Notes: generated by a model from the letters alone, not told the origin. A stretch of DNA of 48,824 nucleotides from Candidatus Hodarchaeota archaeon (GCA_016840285.1 JAEOSR010000003.1:1-48824); one strand, 5' to 3'. Shown: positions 35,193-45,353, numbered from the stretch's first letter. Made by a program: numbers and translations.

Positions 35193-37061
35193 ATGTCTTC
35201 AATTATGGCCGAAATAACCCGTATTCCATGGAAAGAATATCTTAAAAGTCAGATCTATAAAATTATCGGTTTCATTATCATTGCGATATTAATTATCGGT
35301 GTAATGTTCGTTTCTCAAGAGATCGACTTATCAACTGCAACAATGAATGACACAGCATACGTTCTAGCAGTCTTACTTTCAAGTATTTGTTTTATTTTGG
35401 TGCTAATCGGTTTTTCCAAAATTGTATTATTTGATATGGCGTCAGAATTCGGATTACGTGACGAGGAAACTAATCGAATCATCTTTAATGCCCGTTTCTT
35501 CCTTTTTGCAGCATTAGCACTATCGTTTTGTTCTTGCATTTATCTACTCCTAGATGTGTTCCTTTATCAGGAAAATCCTCTCTTGAACATTAGATCAACC
35601 TATCTTCAGTTACTCCCAGTTTTATCTATGGAATGGGTACTTGTAACCATGAATGCGAACATTCTCAATCTAACAGATAAGATAGGAACAGGGAATGAAT
35701 TTTATCAAACTGCCAGAAATGTCTATTTCGGGTTTTTCTTCTTAATAATTATCACAGTTTCAGTAATTGTATTCTTATCGATTTTAACAACCCTTGCTCG
35801 TAAAAGAGTATCGTCACGTTTTCAAAAAGAGGAAGAATTAGATGAAGAAGAAAATGTGCGACTTTACAAGATTCTAGTTTGGTTATGTATTCCTATTTTT
35901 GGATTATTTCTTTCTAATCTGCTTACTACCGCGGTTGCACCACTCGTTGGGATTATACTAGTTGGAATGGTCATTTGGTGGATCTATCAACTTGTGAAAG
36001 TGATATTCTTGATACTATGGAGGGGGCTTAAAATCACAGCATTTATTACAAGTGTTAATGCCTTGTTGATTATCCCATTAATCGGTGTTTTGTACCTTCT
36101 TCCAGTTCTTGCCTGGACAATTTGGGATCTTCTCTCTGTAGATACCGATGTATGGAGTATTTTTGTGGGAAATGCTGTCAATATTCTTAGAATTATACAA
36201 CTAGATTTCGTTTTCATTACGATAATTGCTACATTTATTGTTGGATTTGCAGAAGGATTTGCTGTGGTTGCGATATTTTCAGCTCTTGCCAGAGGAGCAG
36301 AAGTCGCCCGATCAGGGCAAGTCATAGCTCGTTCACCTCCTAAGATCGCAGTGATCATGAAATATTTGATTATGTTTTCAGCATGGTTAGGATTAGCGTG
36401 GAATAGTTTTCGTAGTATTTTGGTAATGATAATTAAGGAGCTTAATTTGGAGTTACCCTCATTCCTTTCAGATTTACTTCAGATTCCCTCGTTAGTTTAT
36501 CTGATTTATGATGAAATTATAGTGCCTTTATCGCAATGGTTGGAAGTATCGTGGCCAACCTTTAAATTTATTCCATTTCTCCTATTACCACTCTTTTTTA
36601 TTGTGGCTGCTGCCTTCAAATTTCTTTCTGTGACCCTTGTAACCCCTCGTGTGAAAGAACGTCTATCATTCTTCTTTCTACTAGTTTCAACAGCTTTTGT
36701 ACTGATAATTACAAATATTCTTGGTGATATCTATGAACTTCGTGAAGCATCTGAGATGGTCCTATACACTGATGCACCACTCTTAAGCTGGAACCTTGCT
36801 GGTATTCTTTCAGACATTGTAGGAATTTTTGAATATGTCGAATCCCTTGCATTCTATGGTGGTTTCATCTTTGGGATTGTTTGGGTGACTCGAAAATTCA
36901 TCTCATCGCGTGGAGCTCCTCCGAGTATTGAATATGAGCCTGAAGAAAGGATAACAGAGCCGAAAGCTACGCCTCCAGCTGTAATTGAAGAGACTCCCAT
37001 TGAGACCGAGGTTAAAACAGAATCTGATGAAATAACGTCCCAGACCGAGACTGAACCTTAA
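35193..37061 (+). CDS. Large polytopic membrane protein
   Basis: A 622-residue membrane protein with about eleven or twelve TM segments, starting at YKIIGFIIIAILIIGVMFV. A cytosolic charged loop (SRFQKEEELDEEENVRL) and a 50-residue acidic tail rich in Glu, Thr and Pro (EPEERITEPKATPPAV onward) stand out; the tail may be flexible and protein-binding. No transporter motif or family recognised. ATG 35193 follows AAGGTG (35178-35183). Transcribed divergently from the second GTPase, and 32 bases upstream of the kinase gene, which may be cotranscribed. A link with the GTPase is conceivable but only positional. Confidence 0.7.
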   Translation: MSSIMAEITRIPWKEYLKSQIYKIIGFIIIAILIIGVMFVSQEIDLSTATMNDTAYVLAVLLSSICFILVLIGFSKIVLFDMASEFGLRDEETNRIIFNARFFLFAALALSFCSCIYLLLDVFLYQENPLLNIRSTYLQLLPVLSMEWVLVTMNANILNLTDKIGTGNEFYQTARNVYFGFFFLIIITVSVIVFLSILTTLARKRVSSRFQKEEELDEEENVRLYKILVWLCIPIFGLFLSNLLTTAVAPLVGIILVGMVIWWIYQLVKVIFLILWRGLKITAFITSVNALLIIPLIGVLYLLPVLAWTIWDLLSVDTDVWSIFVGNAVNILRIIQLDFVFITIIATFIVGFAEGFAVVAIFSALARGAEVARSGQVIARSPPKIAVIMKYLIMFSAWLGLAWNSFRSILVMIIKELNLELPSFLSDLLQIPSLVYLIYDEIIVPLSQWLEVSWPTFKFIPFLLLPLFFIVAAAFKFLSVTLVTPRVKERLSFFFLLVSTAFVLIITNILGDIYELREASEMVLYTDAPLLSWNLAGILSDIVGIFEYVESLAFYGGFIFGIVWVTRKFISSRGAPPSIEYEPEERITEPKATPPAVIEETPIETEVKTESDEITSQTETEP

Positions 37062-37093
37062 ATGAAAATTTATAACTACTTGGTAGAATCGTC

Positions 37094-37624
37094 ATGCGGC
37101 AACTAATTGGAATAACAGGTCACATGGGAAGCGGTAAATCTGCTGCAGCGGCATATATTGCTGAAAAATATGGATTCATTCGTATGCGAATATCTGGTAA
37201 GATGAGAGAAATTTCACGGGAGTTAGAACTAGAAATTACCCGAGATTTGCTCCAAGGTATGGGGAAATTCTTTCGGGAGTTTGATGACGATGTTTGGATA
37301 AGATATCTAACAAAAAAAATCCAAATATCCACTGATTCAATAGTGGTTGATGATTTACGAAGGAGAAATGAGGTGGATTATCTCAAACCTCTTGGATTCA
37401 AATTTATCAGAATAGAATCTTCTTCTAAAAAGCGTAAAACGAGAATTGAAACCCGTACTAATAAAAAGATTTCTGATCACGATTGGAAAAGATGGTCTAA
37501 TCATCTAACCGAAACTCAAGTCATAAATCTACCTGTAGATTATATTATCAAGAATGATGGGACAATGAAAGAATTAGAAGATCAAATTGATAACCTGCTC
37601 CTAAAACATATCTTAATGGATTAA
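37094..37624 (+). CDS. P-loop nucleotide kinase (dNMP/dephospho-CoA kinase-like)
   Basis: A 176-residue P-loop kinase. Walker A is ITGHMGSGKSAA at the N-terminus. A second motif, IVVDDLRRRNEVDYLKPLGF, matches the conserved 'DvRrpnEae.lk' of deoxynucleotide monophosphate kinases and related enzymes, followed by IRIESSSKKRKTRIETR, a basic lid-like segment. Likely phosphorylates a nucleotide or coenzyme precursor; the substrate cannot be set. It starts at ATG 37094, 32 bases after the membrane protein gene. Confidence 0.75.
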   Translation: MRQLIGITGHMGSGKSAAAAYIAEKYGFIRMRISGKMREISRELELEITRDLLQGMGKFFREFDDDVWIRYLTKKIQISTDSIVVDDLRRRNEVDYLKPLGFKFIRIESSSKKRKTRIETRTNKKISDHDWKRWSNHLTETQVINLPVDYIIKNDGTMKELEDQIDNLLLKHILMD

Positions 37625-37643
37625 TCACAGAGGAAATTCAATC

Positions 37644-38084
37644 TTAACTTTCTTCATAATCCTTTAAGAGGTCTAAAGATCCTTTCATCTTACTTACTAC
37701 TTTTTCTTTCTTCCGCGTCTTCAATGCTCCTTTTAACTCATCCACACTGAATTGTTGGTTTGCTGTATCAACATTACTTGGTGAACTATCACCTACTCCC
37801 GCAAGTAATGTTGCTTGACCTCCAGGAGGAACCCCAGCGGGAGTTCTTGATTTCATTTGACGTAAATAAACCTGAAAAGAATCAACAAAGTTTCGGCCCA
37901 GTTTGAGGAGTAAATCATCAATTGATCCAGGATTGTTGATCCCATAATCTATCCCACGTTGGATTTCTGCAATTTGACTATTTATACTAGTAGGATTGGT
38001 CTGATGGGAGCGATCTGCTATCAAATCAAGCAATTTTTTCATTTCTTGACAAAACCACGCAGTATAATCAGTTGAACTAGTCAT
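37644..38084 (-). CDS. Uncharacterised small soluble protein
   Basis: A 146-residue protein with a helical N-terminal half (AWFCQEMKKLLDLIADRSH, VDSFQVYLRQMKSR), a Gly/Pro/Ser-rich middle linker (PAGVPPGGQATLLAG) and a basic C-terminal helix (LKTRKKEKVVSKMKGSLDLL). No family recognised. ATG 38084 is preceded by AAGGT about 10 bases upstream. It lies 153 bases downstream of the TPR-type gene in the same orientation, so the two may be cotranscribed. Confidence 0.6.
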   Translation of the reverse strand: MTSSTDYTAWFCQEMKKLLDLIADRSHQTNPTSINSQIAEIQRGIDYGINNPGSIDDLLLKLGRNFVDSFQVYLRQMKSRTPAGVPPGGQATLLAGVGDSSPSNVDTANQQFSVDELKGALKTRKKEKVVSKMKGSLDLLKDYEES

Positions 38085-38237
38085 TAGAATAGACCTTCAG
38101 ATTACCATTAACTAAGCTTAACTTCATCTATTTTTTATTAGTTACTATTCAAGTACTATTTATTTAATAGCTGTTCAATTTGATTACTTTCACGGTATCT
38201 CATGAAAAAATGCGTTGATCAGATCTAATGAATTTTC

Positions 38238-41200
38238 CTAATTCATTATTTTTTGTTGAATTATTTGGTGTTTAGCTGTTAATAATTCTGTTAATTTCTC
38301 CTTCTTTTGTTTTTTCAGCCTAATTATATTTTCCTCCAACAGGTTTACGAATTTTTTACCCATTCCTATTGGAGCATATTCTAATTTTTCAATAACTTCA
38401 TCTAATCTTCTCGATGCATTCAAAAAATTGTCAGTTTTTAGATCTTCTTCAATTAATTCATAAAGAAGATCTAATGTCGCTGGGACATTTGAGGTGATTT
38501 TGGACTGTTCTAACGCTAAATGCATAGCACGTTCATATATTTCTTTCTGTGATTTGCGTTTCATACCAATCATAAAGAATATTCGTGAGATAGTCTCTCT
38601 GTTCTGATTATCAATATTTTGGGTCAAATCATTGAGAAAATCAAGTCCTACAAGAATAATTTGTGGATCGACTTCATGGTATTCTATTACTGAACTGATT
38701 TCATTAACTATAGTCATTTTAGTAATAGAATTTGTCACTAAAAGATTAGAAATATTTTGTTTTAACTCAGTAAAAAAAGTTGAATATTCTCTAAGTTTTG
38801 TCATTTCTTGGCTAAAGCGGATAACAAATTGAGCTAGTACGTATTCTGCTTCCGCTACTTCTGATAAGCCGTCAAAAAAGAGGACAACTTGCTCTTCAAA
38901 AAGTTCCTTTTGTTTATTCGTATGTGAACTTATTATTAACATTATAAAGTAATCTAGGGTTTCATAAAGGATCTCTTGGGCTATATCTTTTGGTTCCATT
39001 GTTAGGAGGAGATTGATGAATATTTTGAGGAGGTCTTTTGATTTATTTGGGGCTTCTACAATAAATGCGGGTAATAGATCTTTTAAGAGTGTTACCGTTT
39101 CTTTGTATTTTGATTCCTCTATTCCAATAGTTGCCATATCGAGGATTTGAGAAAGTGCTCCATCAAGGTTGCCCCGTCCAATTAGGGCATCTATTTTCTT
39201 TCTTTCTACTTCTAAGATTTTATCTGTGAGGTTCAGTTGCTTATAGATCCTTTCTTGAAATTCAAGAAAATTCTTTGCTTCATCATATTTTTTTTTCTCA
39301 AAAAGAGCGTTAACAAACTCTTCTGATGTTTGCAGGACGGGTCGAATAGATTGTTCTAATTTTTCATCATAAGTCATCGCTAAAGGTGCCCATGCTCGTT
39401 CTAAATATATCATTGTATAAGGTAGATTGTTAACACTCCATAATTTACGAGCTTCAGCAAGGGCGATAGATGACGACTCCTGAAACATCTCTAAATCAGT
39501 ATAAATAGTCAAAGCCCTATCTACGAGAATAAAGTAGGTATCATAATCCTGTTCTGTAAATCTATCTTTTGCTACGGTTAAACACGTGTCTGCGATGGCC
39601 AAAGAATTTGTTGAGGTAGAACCTTCTGCTATAGCAAGAGTTTCCATTCCTTCATTAATTTTCCCAGCCCTTAAAAGTGCTGTTCCATAATCTTGATATA
39701 GTTTCAATGCTTCATCTGGGGATTCTGCCTGCGACATCAATTCTTTTGCCTTTTCAAACTGTTCTCGAGCCTTATCTTCGTCTATTAGAACCAGTTGAAC
39801 AGCACGAGTCATTATTAATCCAGCAGCTTCTTTAATTTGATTTAATTCTTTTAGAACTAAGATTAAAAAGTCTAAAAACCGATTAGAAGTTTCTAGGTTA
39901 GAGAGATCTTGGTAATAGTTCTTTTTCTCAAAAGCAAAATCGAGTAAGAGGCCATATTTTTCAATTGCATTCTCCTCTTTGAGTTTTTCATAAGCCCGAT
40001 AAAGATATTCAAACCCTGGATTGATGTATTCAAATTCAAATAATCGTATACTCATCTCAAACAATGCATCCCCAAGTGCTTCTTTCAATCCTAAGTAGTC
40101 ATAAAAGGTAATAATATGGCCAAAAAGGTCATTTACTTGTGTGATATCAACTTTTTGAGTTAACCCTTCCTCAATCTGATCCTCTAGGTTTTTAATTGTT
40201 TGTAACACCTGTCCTTGAGAAGATTTCGAATCTATCATTAGTTTCGTTTGTTTTAATCTGAGATTATTCGCTAATTGATATTTTTCTTTTGAATAGAGAG
40301 CTGTAGTAAATTCCTCCACTCGTGCTAATGCGCGAGAATAATTTTTGGTTCTTACAAGAAAATCGAAATCTTGTTGATGGAACTGCATTGCTCTAGAAAA
40401 ATCGTCACTTTCTAAAGACTCAAAAGCAATACTAGCAAATAAAGAATCATATTTATCGTCATCTCCAAGTTGTAAATATGTATTACCAAGTAAGTATAAT
40501 ACTTCATTGAAGATGGAGTCAGGGACATACGGTTCCAGACTTGAAAACTGTTCTTCAAGATCCTCACTGAATTTTTTTACTGTTTCCTTATCAGAATTTT
40601 GGAAAAGAGATGACGCTTCCCTTAAACAAGCAATTTGTTTTTCAAAGTTCCCCCATGAGGCATAAGTTTGAGCTATCTTAATATTCAGAAAACCAGCTGA
40701 TTGATTATCATCAATTCGGGTGTAACAGTTTACTAAATAGGTTTTTAAAGTCTGAAACTTATCTAATTTTCTTCTTATTGCTAATTCATCTAATCGTTTC
40801 TCCAAAACATCCCCAATAGTGTGAATACCACTAAAACGGTTACTATTAATTAAATAAGTTATTGCTTTCTCTATAAAGGGGAAATCATCAGAAATATCTC
40901 TTTGTTCGAGTAAATCCAATCCTAGTTGCCATATGTACAAAGCAACTTCTTCCACTTCTTGACCCAAATTCAATTGTTTGCACATCTCTTCCATTTTGTC
41001 AAAATATGGGGTAAATGGAAGATTACTAAGATTAGATGATATTTCTATCTTTATAGGTTTACTAAGATTATCTATTTGCTTTTTTCCTTCGAGAAAGAGG
41101 TATTCTATGATTTTTTTAGGTGTGGTTTCATCGCTGACTAACTGAGAACTCTCCCTAGCTTCATCTAAAAAATTAAATCCGTCCTCAAGCTTTCCGTTCT

Positions 41201-42056
41201 CAATATTTATTCTTCCTATTTCAAAAAGAATTTCAGGTACTTGATCGAGGGATTTTGCCAACAAATGGGCTTCTCTTGCTTTTGAAATTAACATCATAGC
41301 GATATTGTGTTGTTCTGAATCGGAAAATTTATTCTGTAAAAGGTTTAATCCTATTTCTGCATAAACTACCTTCTCTTTATTCACAATCCTTTCTTGATGA
41401 TCATCATCGTCAAATAAGCCCCGTGCATCATCAAACAGTAAAAATCCCCTTTCAAAGCGATATTTCTTGATGTTTATTTCAGCTTCTATAAGAAAAGCTT
41501 CAAATGTCTCTTCTTTATTATTAATTAGATTGAAAATTGAACGTGCTCTTTCAAATGCTTCATCTGATTTTTCTTCAGTTTTTTTCGTTGTAGAAAATTT
41601 TTGACCAACTTCTAGAAAAATATGACCCGCCTGGATAAATTCATCGTTTCGTTGAGTAATACCAGAAACAATTTCCCGACATTCCCCAAGAAAGTATCTA
41701 GTCATCGCCCCATGCTTAGTAATGTAGCGATTACTTTCTTCTAAGACTTGAATATATTCCTCGATCAATGGGATTGCTGCTGCAGCATAACGAAAAAGTT
41801 CTTTTCTCGTTTTATTTCTCCCCTTTCTAGCAGCTCCAATTATTTTTCGATAAAGAACAATAACTTTTTCTGCCTTCTTCTCCTTTTCTTGAGCTGAGAT
41901 AGCTTTTTCGAACAATTGTAAGCTTTTCGGGAAATCTTTCTGTTCAACATAATACTCAGCTAATTCAAGAGCTACCTTATTGACACTATCCCACTTTTTT
42001 TTCTTCTCTAGTTTTTCCAATTCTTTTCTTTTGTTCTGTACATCCGTCTCTTGCAC
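38238..42056 (-). CDS. Giant TPR-type solenoid protein
   Basis: A 1272-residue cytosolic protein made almost entirely of helix pairs with TPR spacing. Examples are ALELAEYYVEQKDFPKSLQL at the N-terminus, EILFEIGRINIENGKLEDGF, and ALLRAGKINEGMETLAIAEG. No catalytic, nucleotide-binding or membrane motif is visible. Proteins of this plan act as assembly platforms. Its length, in an Asgard genome with trafficking-like GTPases, is notable, but no coat-protein beta-propeller is fused to it. The start is GTG 42056 after GGCGGGAAAT; a TATA box is near 42098-42105. Confidence 0.85.
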   Translation of the reverse strand: MQETDVQNKRKELEKLEKKKKWDSVNKVALELAEYYVEQKDFPKSLQLFEKAISAQEKEKKAEKVIVLYRKIIGAARKGRNKTRKELFRYAAAAIPLIEEYIQVLEESNRYITKHGAMTRYFLGECREIVSGITQRNDEFIQAGHIFLEVGQKFSTTKKTEEKSDEAFERARSIFNLINNKEETFEAFLIEAEINIKKYRFERGFLLFDDARGLFDDDDHQERIVNKEKVVYAEIGLNLLQNKFSDSEQHNIAMMLISKAREAHLLAKSLDQVPEILFEIGRINIENGKLEDGFNFLDEARESSQLVSDETTPKKIIEYLFLEGKKQIDNLSKPIKIEISSNLSNLPFTPYFDKMEEMCKQLNLGQEVEEVALYIWQLGLDLLEQRDISDDFPFIEKAITYLINSNRFSGIHTIGDVLEKRLDELAIRRKLDKFQTLKTYLVNCYTRIDDNQSAGFLNIKIAQTYASWGNFEKQIACLREASSLFQNSDKETVKKFSEDLEEQFSSLEPYVPDSIFNEVLYLLGNTYLQLGDDDKYDSLFASIAFESLESDDFSRAMQFHQQDFDFLVRTKNYSRALARVEEFTTALYSKEKYQLANNLRLKQTKLMIDSKSSQGQVLQTIKNLEDQIEEGLTQKVDITQVNDLFGHIITFYDYLGLKEALGDALFEMSIRLFEFEYINPGFEYLYRAYEKLKEENAIEKYGLLLDFAFEKKNYYQDLSNLETSNRFLDFLILVLKELNQIKEAAGLIMTRAVQLVLIDEDKAREQFEKAKELMSQAESPDEALKLYQDYGTALLRAGKINEGMETLAIAEGSTSTNSLAIADTCLTVAKDRFTEQDYDTYFILVDRALTIYTDLEMFQESSSIALAEARKLWSVNNLPYTMIYLERAWAPLAMTYDEKLEQSIRPVLQTSEEFVNALFEKKKYDEAKNFLEFQERIYKQLNLTDKILEVERKKIDALIGRGNLDGALSQILDMATIGIEESKYKETVTLLKDLLPAFIVEAPNKSKDLLKIFINLLLTMEPKDIAQEILYETLDYFIMLIISSHTNKQKELFEEQVVLFFDGLSEVAEAEYVLAQFVIRFSQEMTKLREYSTFFTELKQNISNLLVTNSITKMTIVNEISSVIEYHEVDPQIILVGLDFLNDLTQNIDNQNRETISRIFFMIGMKRKSQKEIYERAMHLALEQSKITSNVPATLDLLYELIEEDLKTDNFLNASRRLDEVIEKLEYAPIGMGKKFVNLLEENIIRLKKQKKEKLTELLTAKHQIIQQKIMN

Positions 42057-42097
42057 ACATTTCCCGCCTTACAAACTCTACTCTCTATTAAAGATGG

Positions 42098-42106
42098 TTT
42101 ATAAGC
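42098..42106 (-). promoter_or_regulatory. TATA box of the TPR-protein gene
   Basis: The minus strand reads GCTTATAAAC. It lies about 45 bases before GTG 42056, which would give a leader of about 20 bases with GGCGGGAA as ribosome-binding site. Confidence 0.5.
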
Positions 42107-42346
42107 TATTTTTCCAAATTGGATAGTAGTCAGTCATGGTCGGCCTGAAATTCAATATAAACTTCGGGGAACAATTCATTGCTTGCTTTAAATCATTTTC
42201 TTAATCATTTTTAAAAAGAGTTTTTCTATTACATTTTACTCTTACATTATTAAACTTTCATATTTTGATACAACAGTGAAAAATTAATTAGTAGGTATCA
42301 AATTATATCAATGGAGCTAGTTTATACCGATCTTCTTTACTTAATA

Positions 42347-42457
42347 TTACGAAGAAAATAATAAAAAGACTAAAGTTAATAACGCAATAAAAACATAAAA
42401 TCCATGATAATTTTTGATAATTTGCAGTTTCCTTTTAACGAAATCTCGTACTGACAC
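42347..42457 (-). CDS. Possible single-TM microprotein
   Basis: A 36-residue frame on the minus strand, starting with GTG 42457 and bounded upstream by an in-frame TAA. It has a basic amphipathic N-terminal helix (VRDFVKRKLQIIKNYH) and one TM segment (FYVFIALLTLVFLLF) ending in two Ser. The layout and the KLQII / KLRMI match resemble the frame at 17277-17381. No clear ribosome-binding site. Coding status unproven; conservation in relatives would decide it. Confidence 0.35.
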   Translation of the reverse strand: MSVRDFVKRKLQIIKNYHGFYVFIALLTLVFLLFSS

Positions 42458-42540
42458 TGAATGAATTTAACCAATCATAACAGATAGAACAATGAATTCT
42501 TCTGGTGATAAAAACAAAGTAAATTGACCTTAAATGAAAT

Positions 42541-42547
42541 CTATAAG
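42541..42547 (+). promoter_or_regulatory. TATA box of glgA
   Basis: CTATAAG about 33 bases upstream of ATG 42577. Transcription would start a few bases before the ATG, so the message is nearly leaderless. Confidence 0.45.
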
Positions 42548-42576
42548 AATTTCCTTGAGAATTTGAGGCTCCGAGA

Positions 42577-44019
42577 ATGAGAGTAGCAATGTTTGCAAGC
42601 GAAATGGTTCCCTATATCAAGACTGGAGGATTAGCTGATGTTATAGGGTCTCTTCCTCGAGCACTAGCAAGGAAATGTGACCAGATAGATGTTTTTATCC
42701 CATATTATCGTGAAATAGAACAGCAAAAACTACCTTTAAAAAAAATTAAATTTAATTTTAAAATAAAAATTGGCTCACGGAATTATGAAGGTACAATTTT
42801 CAGGTTAAATACTGATCTACAAAATTTAACGGTATATTTTATCGATAATTATCATTATTTTAGGCAGCGTTCGCAATTATACGTTAAAGATGGGCAAGAT
42901 TATCGAGACAATCTTGCTCGGTTTACTTTTTTCTGTCGTGGTGCGTTAGAGGTAATTAAACATCTATCGTCTGTAGGACTTTACGATGTTTTTCATATGC
43001 ATGACTGGCAAACTGCTTTGATTGGTCTCTATTCCGAATTGTCAGATTTTTTCCAGAAGTTGCCTACAAGAGTCTATACCATCCATAATTTGGCATATCA
43101 GGGAAAATTTAGTCGATCACAATTTCATATCTTAGGAATTGATTCTTCTTATTATGATTCTTTAGAATACTGGGGTAAATTCATATTAATGAAAGCAGGA
43201 ATACTTTTCTCTGAAATTATAACTACTGTTAGTCCAACTTATGCTCAAGAAATCCAGACAAAGGAGTTCGGAGTTGGATTAGAGAGATTATTAAGACAAA
43301 ACAAGTCGAAGATCTTTGGTATTCTTAATGGTGTAGATTATTCTATTTGGAATCCTGAAACGGATCGCTATCTTCCTTCTAATTTCTCTAGTGAAGACTT
43401 GACTGGGAAAATGAGATGTAAAATTGCTCTTCAACAGCATTTTCTTCTCACTGAAAATCCAGCAATCCCAATTCTTAGTGTAGTTTCACGATTAGTATGG
43501 CAGAAGGGAATGGAATTGGTTCTCAAAGTGGTTCCCAAATTATTGCAGCAGGACAAGATCCAGTTTGTTCTTCTTGGTATGGGAGATCCAAAACTAGAAC
43601 AACAGTTCAATGAATTGAGTAAGAAATTTCCAACAAAAGCAGGTATTGCATTAACCTATAACGATCATTTGGCTCATCAGATTGAAGCAGGGGCAGATAT
43701 TTTTCTTATGCCATCTCGCTATGAACCCTCTGGATTAAATGATAAATATAGTTTGAGATATGGTACGGTTCCTGTAGCCTTCAAAACAGGAGGATTAGCT
43801 GATAGCATTATCGATCATTCTTCTGACACGAAAAGAGGGACTGGTTTTTTATTCAATATTTATGATGAATTGCATTTTTTAGCAGCTATTGAAAAAGCAC
43901 TCAAGATTTTTCAGGCCAAGCATGAATGGAAGCAAATAATGCGAAGAGGGATGCTTCAAGATTTCTCTTGGCAAAATTCGGCAGATGCTTATTTTAAGTT
44001 ATATCAAACCAGAATTTAG
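42577..44019 (+). CDS. glgA: Glycogen synthase (GT5)
   Basis: A 480-residue family-5 glycosyltransferase, the usual bacterial-type glycogen/starch synthase length. It elongates alpha-1,4-glucan from ADP- or UDP-glucose. The donor-site motif KTGGLADV (15-22) lies at the same place as in E. coli GlgA. YTIHNLAYQG, TVSPTYAQEIQT, GILNGVDYSIWNP and SRLVWQKGMEL follow, and the C-terminal signature is MPSRYEPSGLNDKYSLRYGT then VAFKTGGLADSI. The family's usual PCGLTQ is PSGLND here, which loses the Cys and the Gln. Works with the GH57 enzyme at 15.2 kb. Its TAG overlaps the next gene's GTG. Confidence 0.93.
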   Translation: MRVAMFASEMVPYIKTGGLADVIGSLPRALARKCDQIDVFIPYYREIEQQKLPLKKIKFNFKIKIGSRNYEGTIFRLNTDLQNLTVYFIDNYHYFRQRSQLYVKDGQDYRDNLARFTFFCRGALEVIKHLSSVGLYDVFHMHDWQTALIGLYSELSDFFQKLPTRVYTIHNLAYQGKFSRSQFHILGIDSSYYDSLEYWGKFILMKAGILFSEIITTVSPTYAQEIQTKEFGVGLERLLRQNKSKIFGILNGVDYSIWNPETDRYLPSNFSSEDLTGKMRCKIALQQHFLLTENPAIPILSVVSRLVWQKGMELVLKVVPKLLQQDKIQFVLLGMGDPKLEQQFNELSKKFPTKAGIALTYNDHLAHQIEAGADIFLMPSRYEPSGLNDKYSLRYGTVPVAFKTGGLADSIIDHSSDTKRGTGFLFNIYDELHFLAAIEKALKIFQAKHEWKQIMRRGMLQDFSWQNSADAYFKLYQTRI

Positions 44020-44027
44020 TGATTAGA

Positions 44028-45353
44028 ATGGTTGAGCTCTCCCTTTTAAAAGGAACAAATGATCATCTTCCAGAGGAACAGGTATTACGAGAGAAAATAT
44101 TAGAAATTATTAGGGAAGTTTTCCAATTATATGGATTTCGGCCTTTAACTACTCCAATTCTTGAAATGTGGGATATTCTCTCATCAAAATATGCTGGAGG
44201 AGCTGAAATTCTAAAAGAGACGTACCGATTGACAGACCAGGGAAATCGAGAACTTGGATTAAGGTATGATCTCTCTGTACCATTGTCAAGACTAGTAGGG
44301 ATGAATCCAAGATTAAAAAAACCATTCAAACGATTTGAAATCGGACCATGTTTTCGTGACGGCCCTATCAAAAAGGGGCGATACCGAGAGTTTATTCAAT
44401 GTGATGCTGATATCATCGGAGTAGCCTCCACATTAGCAGACGCGGAATGTTTGGCCCTAGCTCATCATCTTTTTTCAAAACTGGGCCTGGAAGTGTATCT
44501 AGAAGTTAATAATCGAAAGTTATTAACTGGTATTTTGTTTGCAGCAGGTGTTCCTGAGCCCCTATTGAATACAGCAATTCTTTCAGTTGATAAGTTGAAA
44601 AAGATAGGTATAGATGGAGTAAGTGAGGAATTAAAAACCAAAAATATCCCCTTAAATGTAATAGACGAGATCTATGGCTATTTCAACTATAAAGGATCAT
44701 ACCTAGAGATATTAGACCAATTGGAACCTCGGATCAAAAATAAAATAGGGAAAGAGGGAATTTCTGAATTAAGACAGCTCTATCACTATTTACAATTGTT
44801 TAATATTGCTAATGAAGTTAAATTACTATACAGTCTTGCAAGAGGTTTAGAAATCTATACTGGAACTGTTTTTGAAGCTTTTCTAAAAGAACCAGGGATT
44901 ATAGACTCTTCATTATGCGGTGGTGGACGGTATGACAAAATAATTGGGAAATTCCTTGGATCAGAAGATCAATATCCAGCTACAGGTATTTCTTTTGGAC
45001 TAGATATAATTTATGACGCTGTTGCTGCTCGCTGGCCTCGTAAACCCTCGGTTACTGATGTTTATTTGGTTCCGATTGGAGATCAAACTTTTGACCAAAT
45101 TGTGAAATTAACCTCTCAGTTACGCGAGAGTAATATTCGAGCTGAATTCGATCTCCTCAATAGAAACTTATCAAAAAACTTAGATTATGCTAATCGGCAT
45201 CAAATCCCCTTTGTAATTATCTTAGGAGAACGAGATTTATCTGATAAGTGCGTTACTCTTCGAGTAATGAAAGATGGGACAGAGCAAAAGATCGATCTCA
45301 ATAAGATCGTAAAAAAGATGACTGAACTAATAAATAGTAAGAATGAAATCTGA
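44028..45353 (+). CDS. hisS: Histidyl-tRNA synthetase
   Basis: A 441-residue class II aminoacyl-tRNA synthetase charging tRNA-His. It has the N-terminal LLKGTNDHLP, motif 1 helix region, motif 2 CFRDGPIKKGRYREFIQCDA, the histidine-binding LARGLEIYTGTVFE (usual RGLDYYTG, so Asp is Glu), motif 3 around CGGGRYDKIIGKFLG then ATGISFGLDII, and an anticodon-binding C-terminal domain (DVYLVPIGDQTFDQI onward). The catalytic Arg of RGLE is present. A GTG at 44019 overlaps the glgA stop; ATG 44028 is used here. The link with glgA is only positional. Confidence 0.93.
   Translation: MVELSLLKGTNDHLPEEQVLREKILEIIREVFQLYGFRPLTTPILEMWDILSSKYAGGAEILKETYRLTDQGNRELGLRYDLSVPLSRLVGMNPRLKKPFKRFEIGPCFRDGPIKKGRYREFIQCDADIIGVASTLADAECLALAHHLFSKLGLEVYLEVNNRKLLTGILFAAGVPEPLLNTAILSVDKLKKIGIDGVSEELKTKNIPLNVIDEIYGYFNYKGSYLEILDQLEPRIKNKIGKEGISELRQLYHYLQLFNIANEVKLLYSLARGLEIYTGTVFEAFLKEPGIIDSSLCGGGRYDKIIGKFLGSEDQYPATGISFGLDIIYDAVAARWPRKPSVTDVYLVPIGDQTFDQIVKLTSQLRESNIRAEFDLLNRNLSKNLDYANRHQIPFVIILGERDLSDKCVTLRVMKDGTEQKIDLNKIVKKMTELINSKNEI

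Larger units (their letters stand above)
42057..42576. other. Divergent intergenic region (TPR gene / glgA)
   Basis: It holds the TPR gene promoter at its left end, a possible microprotein frame on the minus strand (42347-42457), and the glgA promoter at its right end. Otherwise it is AT-rich with no further gene and no tRNA or repeat that I can see. Confidence 0.55.
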
